Below, one piece after another: positions 7,456 to 15,912 of a stretch of DNA of 38,037 nucleotides. The notes under the pieces are model-generated. The model worked only from the letters and a program-made list of their open reading frames with translations, searched no databases and was not told the origin of the DNA. Position 1 is the stretch's first letter; each line of letters begins with the position of its first letter. The position numbers were made by a program, and so were the translations under genes. Source of the stretch: an uncultured Bacteroidota bacterium (GTDB taxonomy: Bacteria; Bacteroidota; Bacteroidia; Flavobacteriales; Flavobacteriaceae); the NCBI GenBank assembly GCA_903838055.1, contig CAILWV010000048.1, forward strand, positions 1 to 38,037, read 5' to 3'.

Positions 7456-7467
7456 TTTGTATTTTTG
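7436..7467 (+). promoter_or_regulatory. Candidate promoter for ssb-gldE-gldD
   Basis: TTG (7436-7438), 21 nt, TATTTTTG (7460-7467) fits the Bacteroidetes promoter pattern. It overlaps the last codons of mutY and predicts a leader of about 15 nt before the ssb ATG at 7490. Confidence 0.55.
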
Positions 7468-7489
7468 AAATACAATAATACTATTAGTT

Positions 7490-7924
7490 ATGTATGGAAC
7501 TTTAAATAAAGTAATGTTAATTGGCCATTTAGGCAATGATATTAAAATGCACTATTTTGAAGGCGGTAATAGTATAGGTCGTTTTTCTTTAGCTACAAAC
7601 GAGGTATACATCAATAAACAAACTAACGAAAAAATTACTTCAACAGAGTGGCATAATCTTGTTGTTAGAAATAAAGCCGCCGAAATTTGCGAGAAATATT
7701 TATCAAAAGGAGATAAAATTTATATTGAAGGACGAATTAAATCAAGACAATGGCAGGCAGAGGACGGGTCAGTTAAATATGCTACTGAGATTCAAGTTAC
7801 TGAATTCACTTTTTTATCAATAAAAAAAGATGCTGAAGCAAATAAACAAATGCACATATCCGAGCCAAAAAACACTAACTTTGACGCCATGGATTCTCCA
7901 ATTGAGAATGATATGCCATTTTAA
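7490..7924 (+). CDS. ssb: Single-stranded DNA-binding protein
   Basis: SSB coats single-stranded DNA in replication, recombination and repair. The 144-aa protein has an OB-fold through about residue 110: MYGTLNKVMLIGHLGND at the start, STEWHNLVVRNKAAEICEKYL, and KGDKIYIEGRIKSRQW in the middle. A short polar linker leads to the acidic tip ENDMPF, the usual docking peptide for SSB-interacting proteins. It follows mutY by 34 nt, and gldE begins about 21 nt after its stop. Confidence 0.95.
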   Translation: MYGTLNKVMLIGHLGNDIKMHYFEGGNSIGRFSLATNEVYINKQTNEKITSTEWHNLVVRNKAAEICEKYLSKGDKIYIEGRIKSRQWQAEDGSVKYATEIQVTEFTFLSIKKDAEANKQMHISEPKNTNFDAMDSPIENDMPF

Positions 7925-7945
7925 TATTAACCAATTTTACGTAAT

Positions 7946-9241
7946 TTGGTCTCAAAGTTTTGTATTTTGTTAATTAATTTTCAACCCAATTTAATTATTG
8001 GAATTTTTGGCATCTGTTGCTTGCTTTTTTGTACGGCTATGGTTGCCGCTGCAGAAGTAGCAATGTTTTCTTTATCTCAAAAAGATTTATTGAATTTATC
8101 TCAAAAGCATCCTTCCAAATCCTTAATCATTAACCAACTTTTGTCAAAGCCTAAAAAGTTATTAGCTACTATTTTGGTAGCCAATAATTTTTTACACATT
8201 GCGGTTGTTATTCTCTTTTCCTTTTCATTAGATGAGGTTTTTTCTAAAATTTCTATTCCTGCAGTAAAATTTATTGTAGAAGTATTGTTGGTCACTTTTT
8301 TGATTTTGCTTTTTGGAGAAGTCCTTCCAAAAGTATATGCAAGTAGAAATAACATTAAATTTGCTTGTTTCATTGCTTATCCATTATTAATTCTTAACAA
8401 ATTATTATCTCCAATTAGTATTCCGCTTAGAGGATTAACGAATTTTATTCAAGAAAAATTAGGAAAACAAAAGACCAATTTTTCTATAGACCATCTTTCG
8501 CAAGCATTAGAATTAACTTCTACTGAAGATACTTCCCATGAAGAACAAAAACTTCTTGAGGGTATTGTTTCATTCGGAAATACGGATACTAAACAGGTAA
8601 TGAGCCCAAGAATTGATATTTTTGCCGTGGAAATTGACGAAACATTTTCTGAAATTCTTCCGAAGATTATAGACAAAGGGTATTCCCGAATTCCGGTTTA
8701 TGAAGACAATATAGATCACATAAAAGGCGTTCTATTTGTAAAGGATTTAATTCCGCATATAAATTCTGAAGTTTTTGATTGGAAGTCTTTGCTAAGAGAA
8801 CCATTTTTTGTTCCAGAAAATAAAAAATTAGATGATTTGTTAAAAGATTTTCAGAGCATGAAAAGCCATTTGGCGATTGTAGTTGATGAATACGGAGGAA
8901 CATCAGGTTTGGTTTCTTTAGAAGATGTAATAGAAGAAATTGTAGGAGATATTAGCGATGAATTTGATGATGAAAATATTAATTATTCTCAAATTGATGC
9001 AACAAATTTTCTGTTTGATGGTAAGATTAACTTGAAAGATTTTTATAGAATTATATCTGTTGAAGAGGAATTATTCGAAATTAGAAAAGGAGAGGCAGAA
9101 ACTTTGGCTGGATTTATTTTAGAAATATTAGGGAATTTTCCTAAAAAAGGGCAAAAAATACACTTTGAAAATTGTCTTTTTACCATTGAAATAGTAGATA
9201 GAAAAAGAATCAAACAAATAAAAGTAACCATTGATGGGTAA
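7946..9241 (+). CDS. gldE: Gliding-motility-associated CBS/CorC membrane protein GldE
   Basis: In Flavobacterium johnsoniae gldE lies beside gldD, and its product supports gliding. The protein has the HlyC/CorC architecture: a DUF21 membrane domain with several helices from about residue 13 (AAAEVAMFSL marks its conserved start), a CBS pair at about 205-325 (MSPRIDIFAVEID and DEYGGTSGLVSLEDVIEEIVG), and a C-terminal CorC domain. The start is not obvious. The first candidate is TTG at 7946 (431 aa), another TTG lies at 7967, and the first ATG (8039) would cut off the first helix. I prefer one of the TTG starts. It overlaps gldD by 8 nt, so the two are translationally coupled. Confidence 0.9.
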   Translation: MVSKFCILLINFQPNLIIGIFGICCLLFCTAMVAAAEVAMFSLSQKDLLNLSQKHPSKSLIINQLLSKPKKLLATILVANNFLHIAVVILFSFSLDEVFSKISIPAVKFIVEVLLVTFLILLFGEVLPKVYASRNNIKFACFIAYPLLILNKLLSPISIPLRGLTNFIQEKLGKQKTNFSIDHLSQALELTSTEDTSHEEQKLLEGIVSFGNTDTKQVMSPRIDIFAVEIDETFSEILPKIIDKGYSRIPVYEDNIDHIKGVLFVKDLIPHINSEVFDWKSLLREPFFVPENKKLDDLLKDFQSMKSHLAIVVDEYGGTSGLVSLEDVIEEIVGDISDEFDDENINYSQIDATNFLFDGKINLKDFYRIISVEEELFEIRKGEAETLAGFILEILGNFPKKGQKIHFENCLFTIEIVDRKRIKQIKVTIDG

Positions 9242-9797
9242 GATTAGGAATTATTGTTGTGGTTTAATATTAATTGGAGTACTATTTATTAGTTGCAAAA
9301 ACGAGGTGTTACCAAAACCGCCAAGTCAATTGCGATTGAATTATCCAATAGCAAAATATGATGCATTTGATAACCATTGTCCGTTTACATTTGAAATGAA
9401 TTCGGAGGCCGTTATTAAGGAAGATAAAGATTGTGGATTTACAATTTCGTATCCAAAAATGAAGGCTACGATTTATTTAACATATAAACCTGTAAACAAC
9501 AATATTGATAAATTATTAAGAGACGCTCAAAAACTTACCTACGAACATGTAATTAAAGCAGATGATATATTAGAGCAGCCTTATATAAATCCTCAAAAAA
9601 AAGTTTTCGGTATGTTTTATAAAGTATCTGGAAATGCAGCAACAAACGCACAATTTTATGCAACGGATAGTATAAAACATTTTTTAACTGCGTCGGTATA
9701 TTTTTATGCAAAGCCAAATTTTGATTCGATTATGCCAGCAGCAGACTATATCCGAAATGACATGCAAACATTGATGGAGACTCTAAAATGGAAGTAA
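9234..9797 (+). CDS. gldD: Gliding motility lipoprotein GldD
   Basis: GldD is a cell-envelope lipoprotein required for gliding in F. johnsoniae and is linked to the T9SS/gliding machinery. The protein starts MGKIRNYCCGLILIGVLFISC, a type II signal peptide with lipobox FISC and lipidated Cys21 (counting from the ATG at 9234; a TTG one codon earlier is possible). The mature part opens with a proline-rich stretch (LPKPPSQLRLNYPIAKY) usual for GldD, and the 187-aa length fits. The start lies inside the end of gldE. A strong bidirectional terminator at 9877-9910 closes the cluster. Confidence 0.93.
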   Translation: MGKIRNYCCGLILIGVLFISCKNEVLPKPPSQLRLNYPIAKYDAFDNHCPFTFEMNSEAVIKEDKDCGFTISYPKMKATIYLTYKPVNNNIDKLLRDAQKLTYEHVIKADDILEQPYINPQKKVFGMFYKVSGNAATNAQFYATDSIKHFLTASVYFYAKPNFDSIMPAADYIRNDMQTLMETLKWK

Positions 9798-9876
9798 ATT
9801 AATCAATCCAATACTATATAAATAGGAGTGTGACAATTGACTTCGAATGTATTTTGAATGGTTTACCTACAAATAA

Positions 9877-9910
9877 TAAAGGGATTAAGTTTTATAACTT
9901 AATCCCTTTA
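9877..9910. terminator. Bidirectional terminator between gldD and the HMA lipoprotein gene
   Basis: The stem AAAGGGATTAAGTT / AACTTAATCCCTTT has a 4-nt loop, with TATTATT after it on the plus strand and TTATTATTTG on the minus strand. It sits 80 nt after gldD and 25 nt before the stop of the convergent gene. Confidence 0.85.
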
Positions 9911-9934
9911 TTATTAAAAATTTATGATGAAATA

Positions 9935-10315
9935 TTATGATTTAGTTCCTGTCTTTACATTAGAAACTTTATAGGTCTGACCATCACCAGTAGTTTCAAC
10001 AGCTTTAACTAAATCTTCTGATTTTAATTTGTCTAAATCAAAATTTACTGTTGCTTGTTTTTTATCAAAATCTACTTTGGCATTTTGAACACCATTCATT
10101 TCAGATAATTTTTTTTCAATAGTTTTAGCACAGCCTTCTGGACAGGTCATTCCGTCAATTGTGAAGGATGCCGTTTCTGGTTTTACAGCTGCTGATATTT
10201 CTTTATTTGTTCCTGTTTTTGTTGTTGTATCTGTAGGATTCTTATCATTGTTTTTACATCCTACAAAAAGTAGTGATGTAAAAGCTAAACTTAGTATTGA
10301 TTTGGAAAATTTCAT
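9935..10315 (-). CDS. Lipoprotein with a heavy-metal-associated (HMA) domain
   Basis: The 126-aa protein has a lipoprotein signal peptide (lipobox FVGC, Cys20), a Thr/Lys-rich linker to about residue 48, and an HMA ferredoxin-like fold (FTIDGMTCPEGCAKTIEKKL, then NGVQNAKVDFDKKQATVNFD). HMA domains bind copper or related soft metals through two cysteines. Here these are Cys58 and Cys62 in C-P-E-G-C, one residue further apart than in the classical MxCxxC loop. A periplasmic or outer-membrane-tethered metal-binding role is likely; which metal cannot be told. No copper ATPase or CusB-like partner is adjacent. A good promoter match precedes the ATG. Confidence 0.88.
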   Translation of the reverse strand: MKFSKSILSLAFTSLLFVGCKNNDKNPTDTTTKTGTNKEISAAVKPETASFTIDGMTCPEGCAKTIEKKLSEMNGVQNAKVDFDKKQATVNFDLDKLKSEDLVKAVETTGDGQTYKVSNVKTGTKS

Positions 10316-10358
10316 GCTATAATGATTTATAGAGTTGAGATTAATTAATTTATTGTAG

Positions 10359-10386
10359 CAAAATTACACTATTTTTTATATGTCAA
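10359..10386 (-). promoter_or_regulatory. Candidate promoter for the HMA lipoprotein gene
   Basis: The minus strand has TTG (10386-10384), 17 nt, TAATTTTG (10366-10359). Both elements match the Bacteroidetes pattern and predict a leader of about 37 nt. Confidence 0.6.
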
Positions 10387-10428
10387 TTCATAAAATTATG
10401 TCAAATTTGTTGCTTCAAACAAAAAACG

Positions 10429-11295
10429 ATGCAAACCAAACAGCTTCAATGGACTTTATTAGTATTGCTTTCCTTAATATGGGGAAGTTCGTTTATCCTT
10501 ATTAAAAAAGGGCTTGTTGGTTTATCTCCATACCAATTGGGAGCATTAAGAATTATTTTTACTTCTATATTTTTATTGATAATTGGATTTAAAAGTCTAA
10601 CCGAAATAAAACTATACCAGTGGAAATACATCGCTATTACTTCATTGTTTGGCACTTTTATTCCAGCATTTCTATTTGCAATTGCCGAGACTAAAGTTAG
10701 TAGTTCCGTTTGTTCTATATTAAATTCGTTAACACCTTTAAATACTTTATTAATTGGGTTTATTGCATTTGGACTTTCGTTTAAAAGAAGCCAATTTATT
10801 GGAGTGTTAATTGGTTTGATTGGTACTGCGGTTTTAATTTTTAATGGCAAACAAGAAAGTTCAAACGCCAATTATTATTATGCTATTTTGGTAATTATTG
10901 CTTCTGTTTGTTATGCTATTAATGTGAATTTGATTAAGAAATTACTATCGGATGTGAAGCCACTAAGCATAACTACTGGAAATTTCCTTGTGCTCTTAGT
11001 CCCAGCGTTATTAATATTATTTTCTACAGATTTTTTGTCTATTGTATCTTTGCCAAAAACGCAACATTCGATGTTGTTTATAGTAATTCTAGGAATAGTA
11101 GGGACAGGGCTAGCTAATATTTGTTTTTTTAAATTAATCCAAATATCCTCACCTGTTTTTGCCTCTTCGGTAACTTATTTAATTCCTATTGTAGCTTTTT
11201 TTTGGGGATTAGTAGATCATGAAATGCTAACTCCATTACAATTCTTTGGTGCTTTTGTAATATTAATCGGAGTATATTTAGCAAATAAAAAATAA
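10429..11295 (+). CDS. DMT-superfamily (EamA) transporter
   Basis: The 288-aa protein is almost entirely hydrophobic and shows two EamA repeats of about five helices each. Repeat 1 opens with WTLLVLLSLIWGSSFILIKKGL, containing the W-G-S-S-F motif common to EamA exporters; repeat 2 starts near residue 148 with YYAILVIIASVCYAINVNLIKK. The C-terminus ends FVILIGVYLANKK. Family members export amino acids, metabolites or drugs; nothing here indicates the substrate. The gene stands alone: a divergent HMA lipoprotein gene on one side, a convergent protease operon on the other. Confidence 0.9.
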   Translation: MQTKQLQWTLLVLLSLIWGSSFILIKKGLVGLSPYQLGALRIIFTSIFLLIIGFKSLTEIKLYQWKYIAITSLFGTFIPAFLFAIAETKVSSSVCSILNSLTPLNTLLIGFIAFGLSFKRSQFIGVLIGLIGTAVLIFNGKQESSNANYYYAILVIIASVCYAINVNLIKKLLSDVKPLSITTGNFLVLLVPALLILFSTDFLSIVSLPKTQHSMLFIVILGIVGTGLANICFFKLIQISSPVFASSVTYLIPIVAFFWGLVDHEMLTPLQFFGAFVILIGVYLANKK

Positions 11296-11311
11296 TCATA
11301 GTTACTATTTT

Positions 11312-11342
11312 ATAAAAAAAGACCGCCATTGCTGACGGTCTT
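11312..11342 (-). terminator. Terminator of the M16 protease operon
   Basis: The stem AAGACCG (11319-11325) / CGGTCTT (11336-11342) has a 10-nt loop and is followed on the minus strand by TTTTTATA. It lies 22 nt after the operon's last stop codon. On the plus strand the U-tract is weaker, but the hairpin may also help end the DMT transporter message. Confidence 0.75.
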
Positions 11343-11364
11343 GAGTTAGTTTTAAAGTAAATGA

Positions 11365-13419
11365 TTATTGAAAATCAGCATCCGAAACACCTTCATTAAT
11401 TTTAACTTCGGTCATTTTGAAATCTAATTCCATACCTTGATTTATCATAATATCAAATGGAACTTTCACTCCCTTTATTTCTCTGTAATCAGAATAGTTA
11501 GTAGAAACTGTCATTTTCTTGTCTCCTTTTTCAACTAATTTTACTTCTGCAAGTTTCAACCCTGTTTTTACATCATAATATAAGGTAGATTTTCCGTTTT
11601 TAATAGCGTAAGCATCGGAACCATTCATTGGTTCAATTCCATCCAAAATCAAATCTGTTTTATTAACTAATAACAATTCTTCAAAAGTTGTTGCGGTTGC
11701 TTTTTTATCAGCAAATTCTTCAGGAGTTAAGTCTTTTCTTTTACCTTGATTGGTAGAATAACCACTTTTAGTATTTACTACTTGTTTAGATAATTCTCCC
11801 ATTCCTTCCATTTCAATTTTAAATAAAGATTGTCCTTTAACATCTTTCTTAGAAGTGTATTTTAATGGAGCTGGTGCTTGAGGTATAGTTCCCGAACCTA
11901 CGAATTCAATGGTTTTAACGTTTGCAACTGCTTTTTGTCCGCCAATTGCTGCTATATAACCATCTAATACTGTTTTAACTGTTACACCTGCAGGTGCTGG
12001 TTTTTTCATTTTTGGTTTTTCGGTAGGAGTACCATATTTATCAAAATAGAAAATAGGAATTTTTAATTTCTCTAGTCCAGGGATAACATCGGTTCCTTTA
12101 CCAGTAATTAAAATACGCATATTGTCAGCTAGCACGTACTTATTCATTACTCTCATTACATCGTCAGCAGTTACAGCTTGAATGTTTTTGATATAGTTTT
12201 CATAGAAATCAGCAGGTAAACCTTCGGTTTCAATGTTAAGTGCATAACGCGCAATAGTTTGTGGCTTTTCAACTTGCATTACAAATCTACCTACATACCC
12301 AGCTTTTACATTGTTAAGTGCTTCGTCTGTTACTTTTTCGGTTCTAATTCTTTTTATTTCTTTAACGAATTCAACTACAGCACTATCTGTAACCATATTT
12401 CGTACTTGCGAATTTGCTTTAAATTTGCTAACAGTATATTTATTTACTCCAATACTTGAACGCGCACCGTAAGTCCAACCGTGAGCTTCTCTCAAATTCA
12501 TATTTAAATAGCTATTAAAATCGCCTCCTAACACTTGATTAGCAACAATTACCGGGAAATAATCAGGATCAGAAAGTTTTAAATTAACGGAGTTTACAAG
12601 AGAAATTTCCGATTGCACTGCATTAGGCATGTCAACAAAATTAATTTGAGTGTATTGAACATTGCTTGGTGCTGAGTAAGATAAATTTGGTGCGGTAGCT
12701 TTTACCCATGTGCCAAATAATTTTTCTACCATTTTTTTAGTATCCTTGAATTTTACATCTCCAATTACTACTAAATAGGCGTGTTCAGGAACAAAGTAAG
12801 TTTCATAATGAGTTTTTACATCTGCTAGTGAAACATTTTTAATTGAGGTTTCAGCTAAATATTCTCCACTTGGATGATTTTTTCCAAACAATAAAACATT
12901 TTCTACTCTGCTTGCAACTACAGGAACGCTTTTCTCTTGAGTTTTTAAGCCTTCAATTAATTTGTCTTTTTCTTTGTCGAATTCTTCTTGAGTAAAATTA
13001 GGATTCAAAGTCCCTTCGGCCATTAATTCTAATATCCTTTTAGAGTATTTAGAAAGTCCGCTAGCATAAGCGCCATCAGTACTAAAGTTTATGTCAGCTC
13101 CAAGAAAATCTATTTCTTCATTGAATGCATCTTTAGGTATTTTCATAGATCCATTACCTATTAAACTTCCTGTTAATTCATCCACGCCTTTTTTATCCCC
13201 TTCAGCATAAGGTGCATTGTCAATAGATAAATTGAAAGAAACTCTTGGTAGTTTATGGTCTTCTACTACTAATACTTTTAAGCCATTTGGTAAAGTAAAA
13301 GTTACTGGTTTTTTAATATTTATTGTAGGAGCAGGTCCTGGCTTTGGTTGGGTTCTGTCTTGTGCTTGCATAGTTATAGTTAAAAACAAGCCCGATAATA
13401 ATATAATTGATTTTCTCAT
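11365..13419 (-). CDS. M16-family peptidase-like subunit without the zinc motif, with a C-terminal extra domain
   Basis: The 684-aa protein has a signal peptide (cleavage after about residue 20, MQAQ) and two M16 halves over roughly residues 37-450. Where an active M16 enzyme has HxxEH, this protein has NAPYAEGDKKGVDELTG, so the zinc ligands are missing. The substrate-binding segment NLREAHGWTYGARS of the partner subunit is kept. This is the usual division of labour in paired M16 enzymes: one subunit cuts, the other holds the substrate. From about residue 485 an additional ~200-residue beta-rich region follows (IGGQKAVANVKTIEFVGSG, then TLYYDVKTGLKLAEV), resembling the LolA/LolB-like folds of outer-membrane lipoprotein-sorting domains. 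It starts 12 nt after the stop of the catalytic subunit gene, in one operon. Confidence 0.88.
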   Translation of the reverse strand: MRKSIILLSGLFLTITMQAQDRTQPKPGPAPTINIKKPVTFTLPNGLKVLVVEDHKLPRVSFNLSIDNAPYAEGDKKGVDELTGSLIGNGSMKIPKDAFNEEIDFLGADINFSTDGAYASGLSKYSKRILELMAEGTLNPNFTQEEFDKEKDKLIEGLKTQEKSVPVVASRVENVLLFGKNHPSGEYLAETSIKNVSLADVKTHYETYFVPEHAYLVVIGDVKFKDTKKMVEKLFGTWVKATAPNLSYSAPSNVQYTQINFVDMPNAVQSEISLVNSVNLKLSDPDYFPVIVANQVLGGDFNSYLNMNLREAHGWTYGARSSIGVNKYTVSKFKANSQVRNMVTDSAVVEFVKEIKRIRTEKVTDEALNNVKAGYVGRFVMQVEKPQTIARYALNIETEGLPADFYENYIKNIQAVTADDVMRVMNKYVLADNMRILITGKGTDVIPGLEKLKIPIFYFDKYGTPTEKPKMKKPAPAGVTVKTVLDGYIAAIGGQKAVANVKTIEFVGSGTIPQAPAPLKYTSKKDVKGQSLFKIEMEGMGELSKQVVNTKSGYSTNQGKRKDLTPEEFADKKATATTFEELLLVNKTDLILDGIEPMNGSDAYAIKNGKSTLYYDVKTGLKLAEVKLVEKGDKKMTVSTNYSDYREIKGVKVPFDIMINQGMELDFKMTEVKINEGVSDADFQ

Positions 13420-13431
13420 TTTCTTGTCTGT

Positions 13432-14790
13432 TTATTTATTTTGCTTTGCCGATTCGCTTGGGCTTGATTCTGCTTTATCTTTGGCAGGGATATAATCTAA
13501 AAGCAATCTTTGGTTTGGATTCAAATATTTTTTAGCGATTTCTCTAATCTCTTCTCGAGTAATAGAATTATACATTTCTATTTCGGTGTTAATTAAATTT
13601 ACATCACCATATAATAAATAAAAGGAAGCTAAGTTATCGGCAATACCTTCAACACTTGCATTTCCGCTAACATAATTATTTTCGTATTTATTTTTTAGTT
13701 TTTGAAGATCATTTTCAGATATCAAATCCGTTTGAAGCTTTACAATTTCTTCATCTACCTCTTTAATAATGTCTTTAGAAGTAAATTCTCCTTGTGGCAT
13801 TCCATAAAGTATGTAAGTTCCATAATCTTCTTGGTTATAGCTAAAAGCACCAATTTGAAGTGCCATTTTTTTATCATCTACTATTTTCTTGTATAATTTC
13901 GAACTTTTTCCATCACTTAGATAGGTAGAAATAAAATCTAAAACTCTAGCGTCTCTAGTTTTCATAGATGGAGTTCTGTAAGCAGAAACCACCATTGGTT
14001 TTTGAATATTTGCATCTTCAAAAGTCGCATTGATAGGTTGTGTAATTGGATCTTCAACAAATGTTTGTCTTTCTATAGCAGGTCCTTTTGGAATAGATCC
14101 AAAGTATTTTTCAACCCATTCTTTAGTTTGAGTTGGGTTGCTAATGTCACCCGCAACAATTAATACTGCATTATTTGGAATGTAGAATTTTTTATTGAAA
14201 GCTTGAAATTCTTCTAGTTTTGCCGCATCCAAATGATCCATTGATCCAATTGTAGTCCAACGATAAGGATGTTTAGTAAACATATGTTTTTTTACTTGTG
14301 GAATCAATTGCCCATAAGGACTATTGTCATAACGCAATCTTTTTTCTTCTTTAACCACTTCGTTTTGAGTATCAACACCAATTTGATTAATAACTGGGTG
14401 CATCATTCTTTCTGATTCCATCCATAATCCCAATTCTAGGTTATTAGAAGGAAAAACTTCATAATAATAGGTTCTGTCTTCAGTTGTATTGGCGTTATTA
14501 GTTCCTCCGTTAGAAGTTACAATTTTAAACCATTCACCACGTTTAATGTTTTCGGTACCTTCAAATAATAGGTGTTCAAAAAAGTGTGCAAAACCAGTTC
14601 TGTCTGGTTGTTCGTCTTTAGCACCTACATGGTACATAACCGAAGTTATTACTACTGGTGCTGATGGATCGTTATGAAATATAACGTGCATTCCATTAGA
14701 TAAATCGTATTCCTCAAAAGCGACCTTTTGGGCATGAGCTGTTCCTCCTAGCATAAGCATTGAACTTAGAGCGATTAAAGATTTTTTCAT
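13432..14790 (-). CDS. Zinc-dependent M16-family peptidase (catalytic subunit)
   Basis: The 452-aa protein has a signal peptide (MKKSLIALSSMLMLGGTAHA, cut before Gln21) and an M16 fold with the inverted zinc motif HFFEH at residues 69-73. The third ligand is probably a Glu in NEVVKEEKR (about residue 149). The second half (from about 215) carries the R/Y-type substrate segment weakly. M16 proteases form clam-shaped heterodimers that degrade short peptides, and this one is expected in the periplasm. The tail is Ser/Lys-rich (KAESSPSESAKQNK). It is first in a two-gene operon with the inactive partner and is divergent from rplU. Confidence 0.92.
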   Translation of the reverse strand: MKKSLIALSSMLMLGGTAHAQKVAFEEYDLSNGMHVIFHNDPSAPVVITSVMYHVGAKDEQPDRTGFAHFFEHLLFEGTENIKRGEWFKIVTSNGGTNNANTTEDRTYYYEVFPSNNLELGLWMESERMMHPVINQIGVDTQNEVVKEEKRLRYDNSPYGQLIPQVKKHMFTKHPYRWTTIGSMDHLDAAKLEEFQAFNKKFYIPNNAVLIVAGDISNPTQTKEWVEKYFGSIPKGPAIERQTFVEDPITQPINATFEDANIQKPMVVSAYRTPSMKTRDARVLDFISTYLSDGKSSKLYKKIVDDKKMALQIGAFSYNQEDYGTYILYGMPQGEFTSKDIIKEVDEEIVKLQTDLISENDLQKLKNKYENNYVSGNASVEGIADNLASFYLLYGDVNLINTEIEMYNSITREEIREIAKKYLNPNQRLLLDYIPAKDKAESSPSESAKQNK

Positions 14791-14952
14791 AAAAATTATT
14801 CCTTATTAGATGATATTGCAATTAGTAGAACCATTGCAAATAAAGTTACACGAAAATAGTTATTTTTAACAACTTATTTAATTTAAATAGTAAAAAAAGA
14901 AAAAAAGAAATTTTAAAATGAGTTTTTATGCGAAAACTTTTTTTAAATACAG

Positions 14953-14982
14953 TTGTATGAGAAATAATTATTTGTATATTTG
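14953..14982 (+). promoter_or_regulatory. Strong-consensus promoter for rplU-rpmA
   Basis: TTG (14953-14955), 19 nt, TATATTTG (14975-14982) is the best promoter match in the window. It predicts a start near 14989 and a leader of about 26 nt without a Shine-Dalgarno sequence, fitting a highly expressed ribosomal operon. Confidence 0.75.
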
Positions 14983-15014
14983 CAACCTTAAAAAAATTAA
15001 CTAAACAATTTGTT

Positions 15015-15485
15015 ATGTACGCAATCGTAGAGATAGCAGGGCAACAATTTAAAGTAAGCAAAGACTTAAAGGTTTATGTTCACCGTTTATCTAATGAAGA
15101 AGGATCAAAAGTTTCTTTTGACAAAGTTCTTTTATTAGATGACAATGGAACTATCACTTTAGGCGCCCCAGCTATAGAAGGTGCTTCAGTAGAAGCAAAA
15201 GTGTTACAACACTTAAAAGGTGATAAAGTAATCGTTTTCAAAAAGAAAAGAAGAAAAGGTTACAAAAAGAGAAACGGTCACCGTCAGTATTTAACACAAA
15301 TCCTTATTGAAGGAATTAGTGCTACTGGTGGAAAGAAAGCAGCTCCTAAGAAAGAAGCAGCTCCTGTTGTTGAAACTGTTGAAGAAGCAGCTCCTAAAAA
15401 AGCTAAAGCTCCTAAAGCAGAAAAAACAACTGAAGAAGTAGCAGCAGCTCCTAAAAAAGCTAAAAAAACAGATAGTCAAGAGTAA
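15015..15485 (+). CDS. rplU: Ribosomal protein bL21 with a long Ala/Lys/Pro/Glu tail
   Basis: bL21 binds 23S rRNA in the large subunit. The core (MYAIVEIAGQQFKV at the start, then FKKKRRKGYKKRNGHRQ and LTQILIEGI) occupies about residues 1-97, the normal full length of bL21. Another ~58 residues of low-complexity sequence follow, made of AAPKK, APKAEK and AAPKKAKK units. Such tails occur on bL21 in Bacteroidetes but are variable. The tail is acidic and basic in alternation, so it is probably disordered on the ribosome surface. It is followed after 22 nt by rpmA, the standard partner. Confidence 0.95.
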   Translation: MYAIVEIAGQQFKVSKDLKVYVHRLSNEEGSKVSFDKVLLLDDNGTITLGAPAIEGASVEAKVLQHLKGDKVIVFKKKRRKGYKKRNGHRQYLTQILIEGISATGGKKAAPKKEAAPVVETVEEAAPKKAKAPKAEKTTEEVAAAPKKAKKTDSQE

Positions 15486-15507
15486 TAACTTATAAAACCA
15501 AAACATC

Positions 15508-15768
15508 ATGGCTCACAAGAAAGGTGTCGGTAGTTCGAAGAATGGTAGAGAATCACATTCAAAACGTTTAGGCGTTAAGATATATGGTGGTCAAGCTGCA
15601 ATTGCTGGAAACATTATCGTAAGACAAAGAGGTTCAAAACACAATCCAGGAGAAAACGTATACATCAGTAAAGATCATACTTTACATGCTAGAGTTGATG
15701 GAGTTGTGAAATTTCAGAAAAAAGCTGGCGATAAGTCGTTTGTTTCTATAATTCCTTTTGAAGCATAA
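15508..15768 (+). CDS. rpmA: Ribosomal protein bL27
   Basis: bL27 reaches toward the peptidyl-transferase centre of the 50S subunit with its N-terminus. The 86-aa protein starts [20 protein letters not shown] directly, so it lacks the cleavable N-terminal extension of Firmicutes. The central [21 protein letters not shown] and the AR(V)DGVVKF segment are family signatures. The gene ends the rplU-rpmA operon, with a strong terminator 24 nt after the stop. Confidence 0.97.
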   Translation: MAHKKGVGSSKNGRESHSKRLGVKIYGGQAAIAGNIIVRQRGSKHNPGENVYISKDHTLHARVDGVVKFQKKAGDKSFVSIIPFEA

Positions 15769-15791
15769 TCTAAAATTATTTTAGATATTTT

Positions 15792-15826
15792 AAACCCGTT
15801 CAGTGATGAACGGGTTTTTTGTTTTT
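15792..15826 (+). terminator. Rho-independent terminator after rpmA
   Basis: The 11-bp stem AAACCCGTTCA (15792-15802) / TGAACGGGTTT (15807-15817) has loop GTGA and is followed by TTTGTTTTT. Just before it TCTAAAATTATTTTAGA forms a second, weaker palindrome. Confidence 0.9.
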
Positions 15827-15912
15827 AATAGGGATAAAACTATTTGCCAAATTGATATTGTTAAGGACATAAAATTCTATGTTTTTCCAATAATTGTAAA
15901 GGCTAATAAAAT

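Noticed and set aside
10446..10871. 141-codon minus-strand frame
   Set aside because: Lies entirely antisense to the DMT transporter, whose hydrophobic codons create open complementary frames; the translation has no domain pattern.
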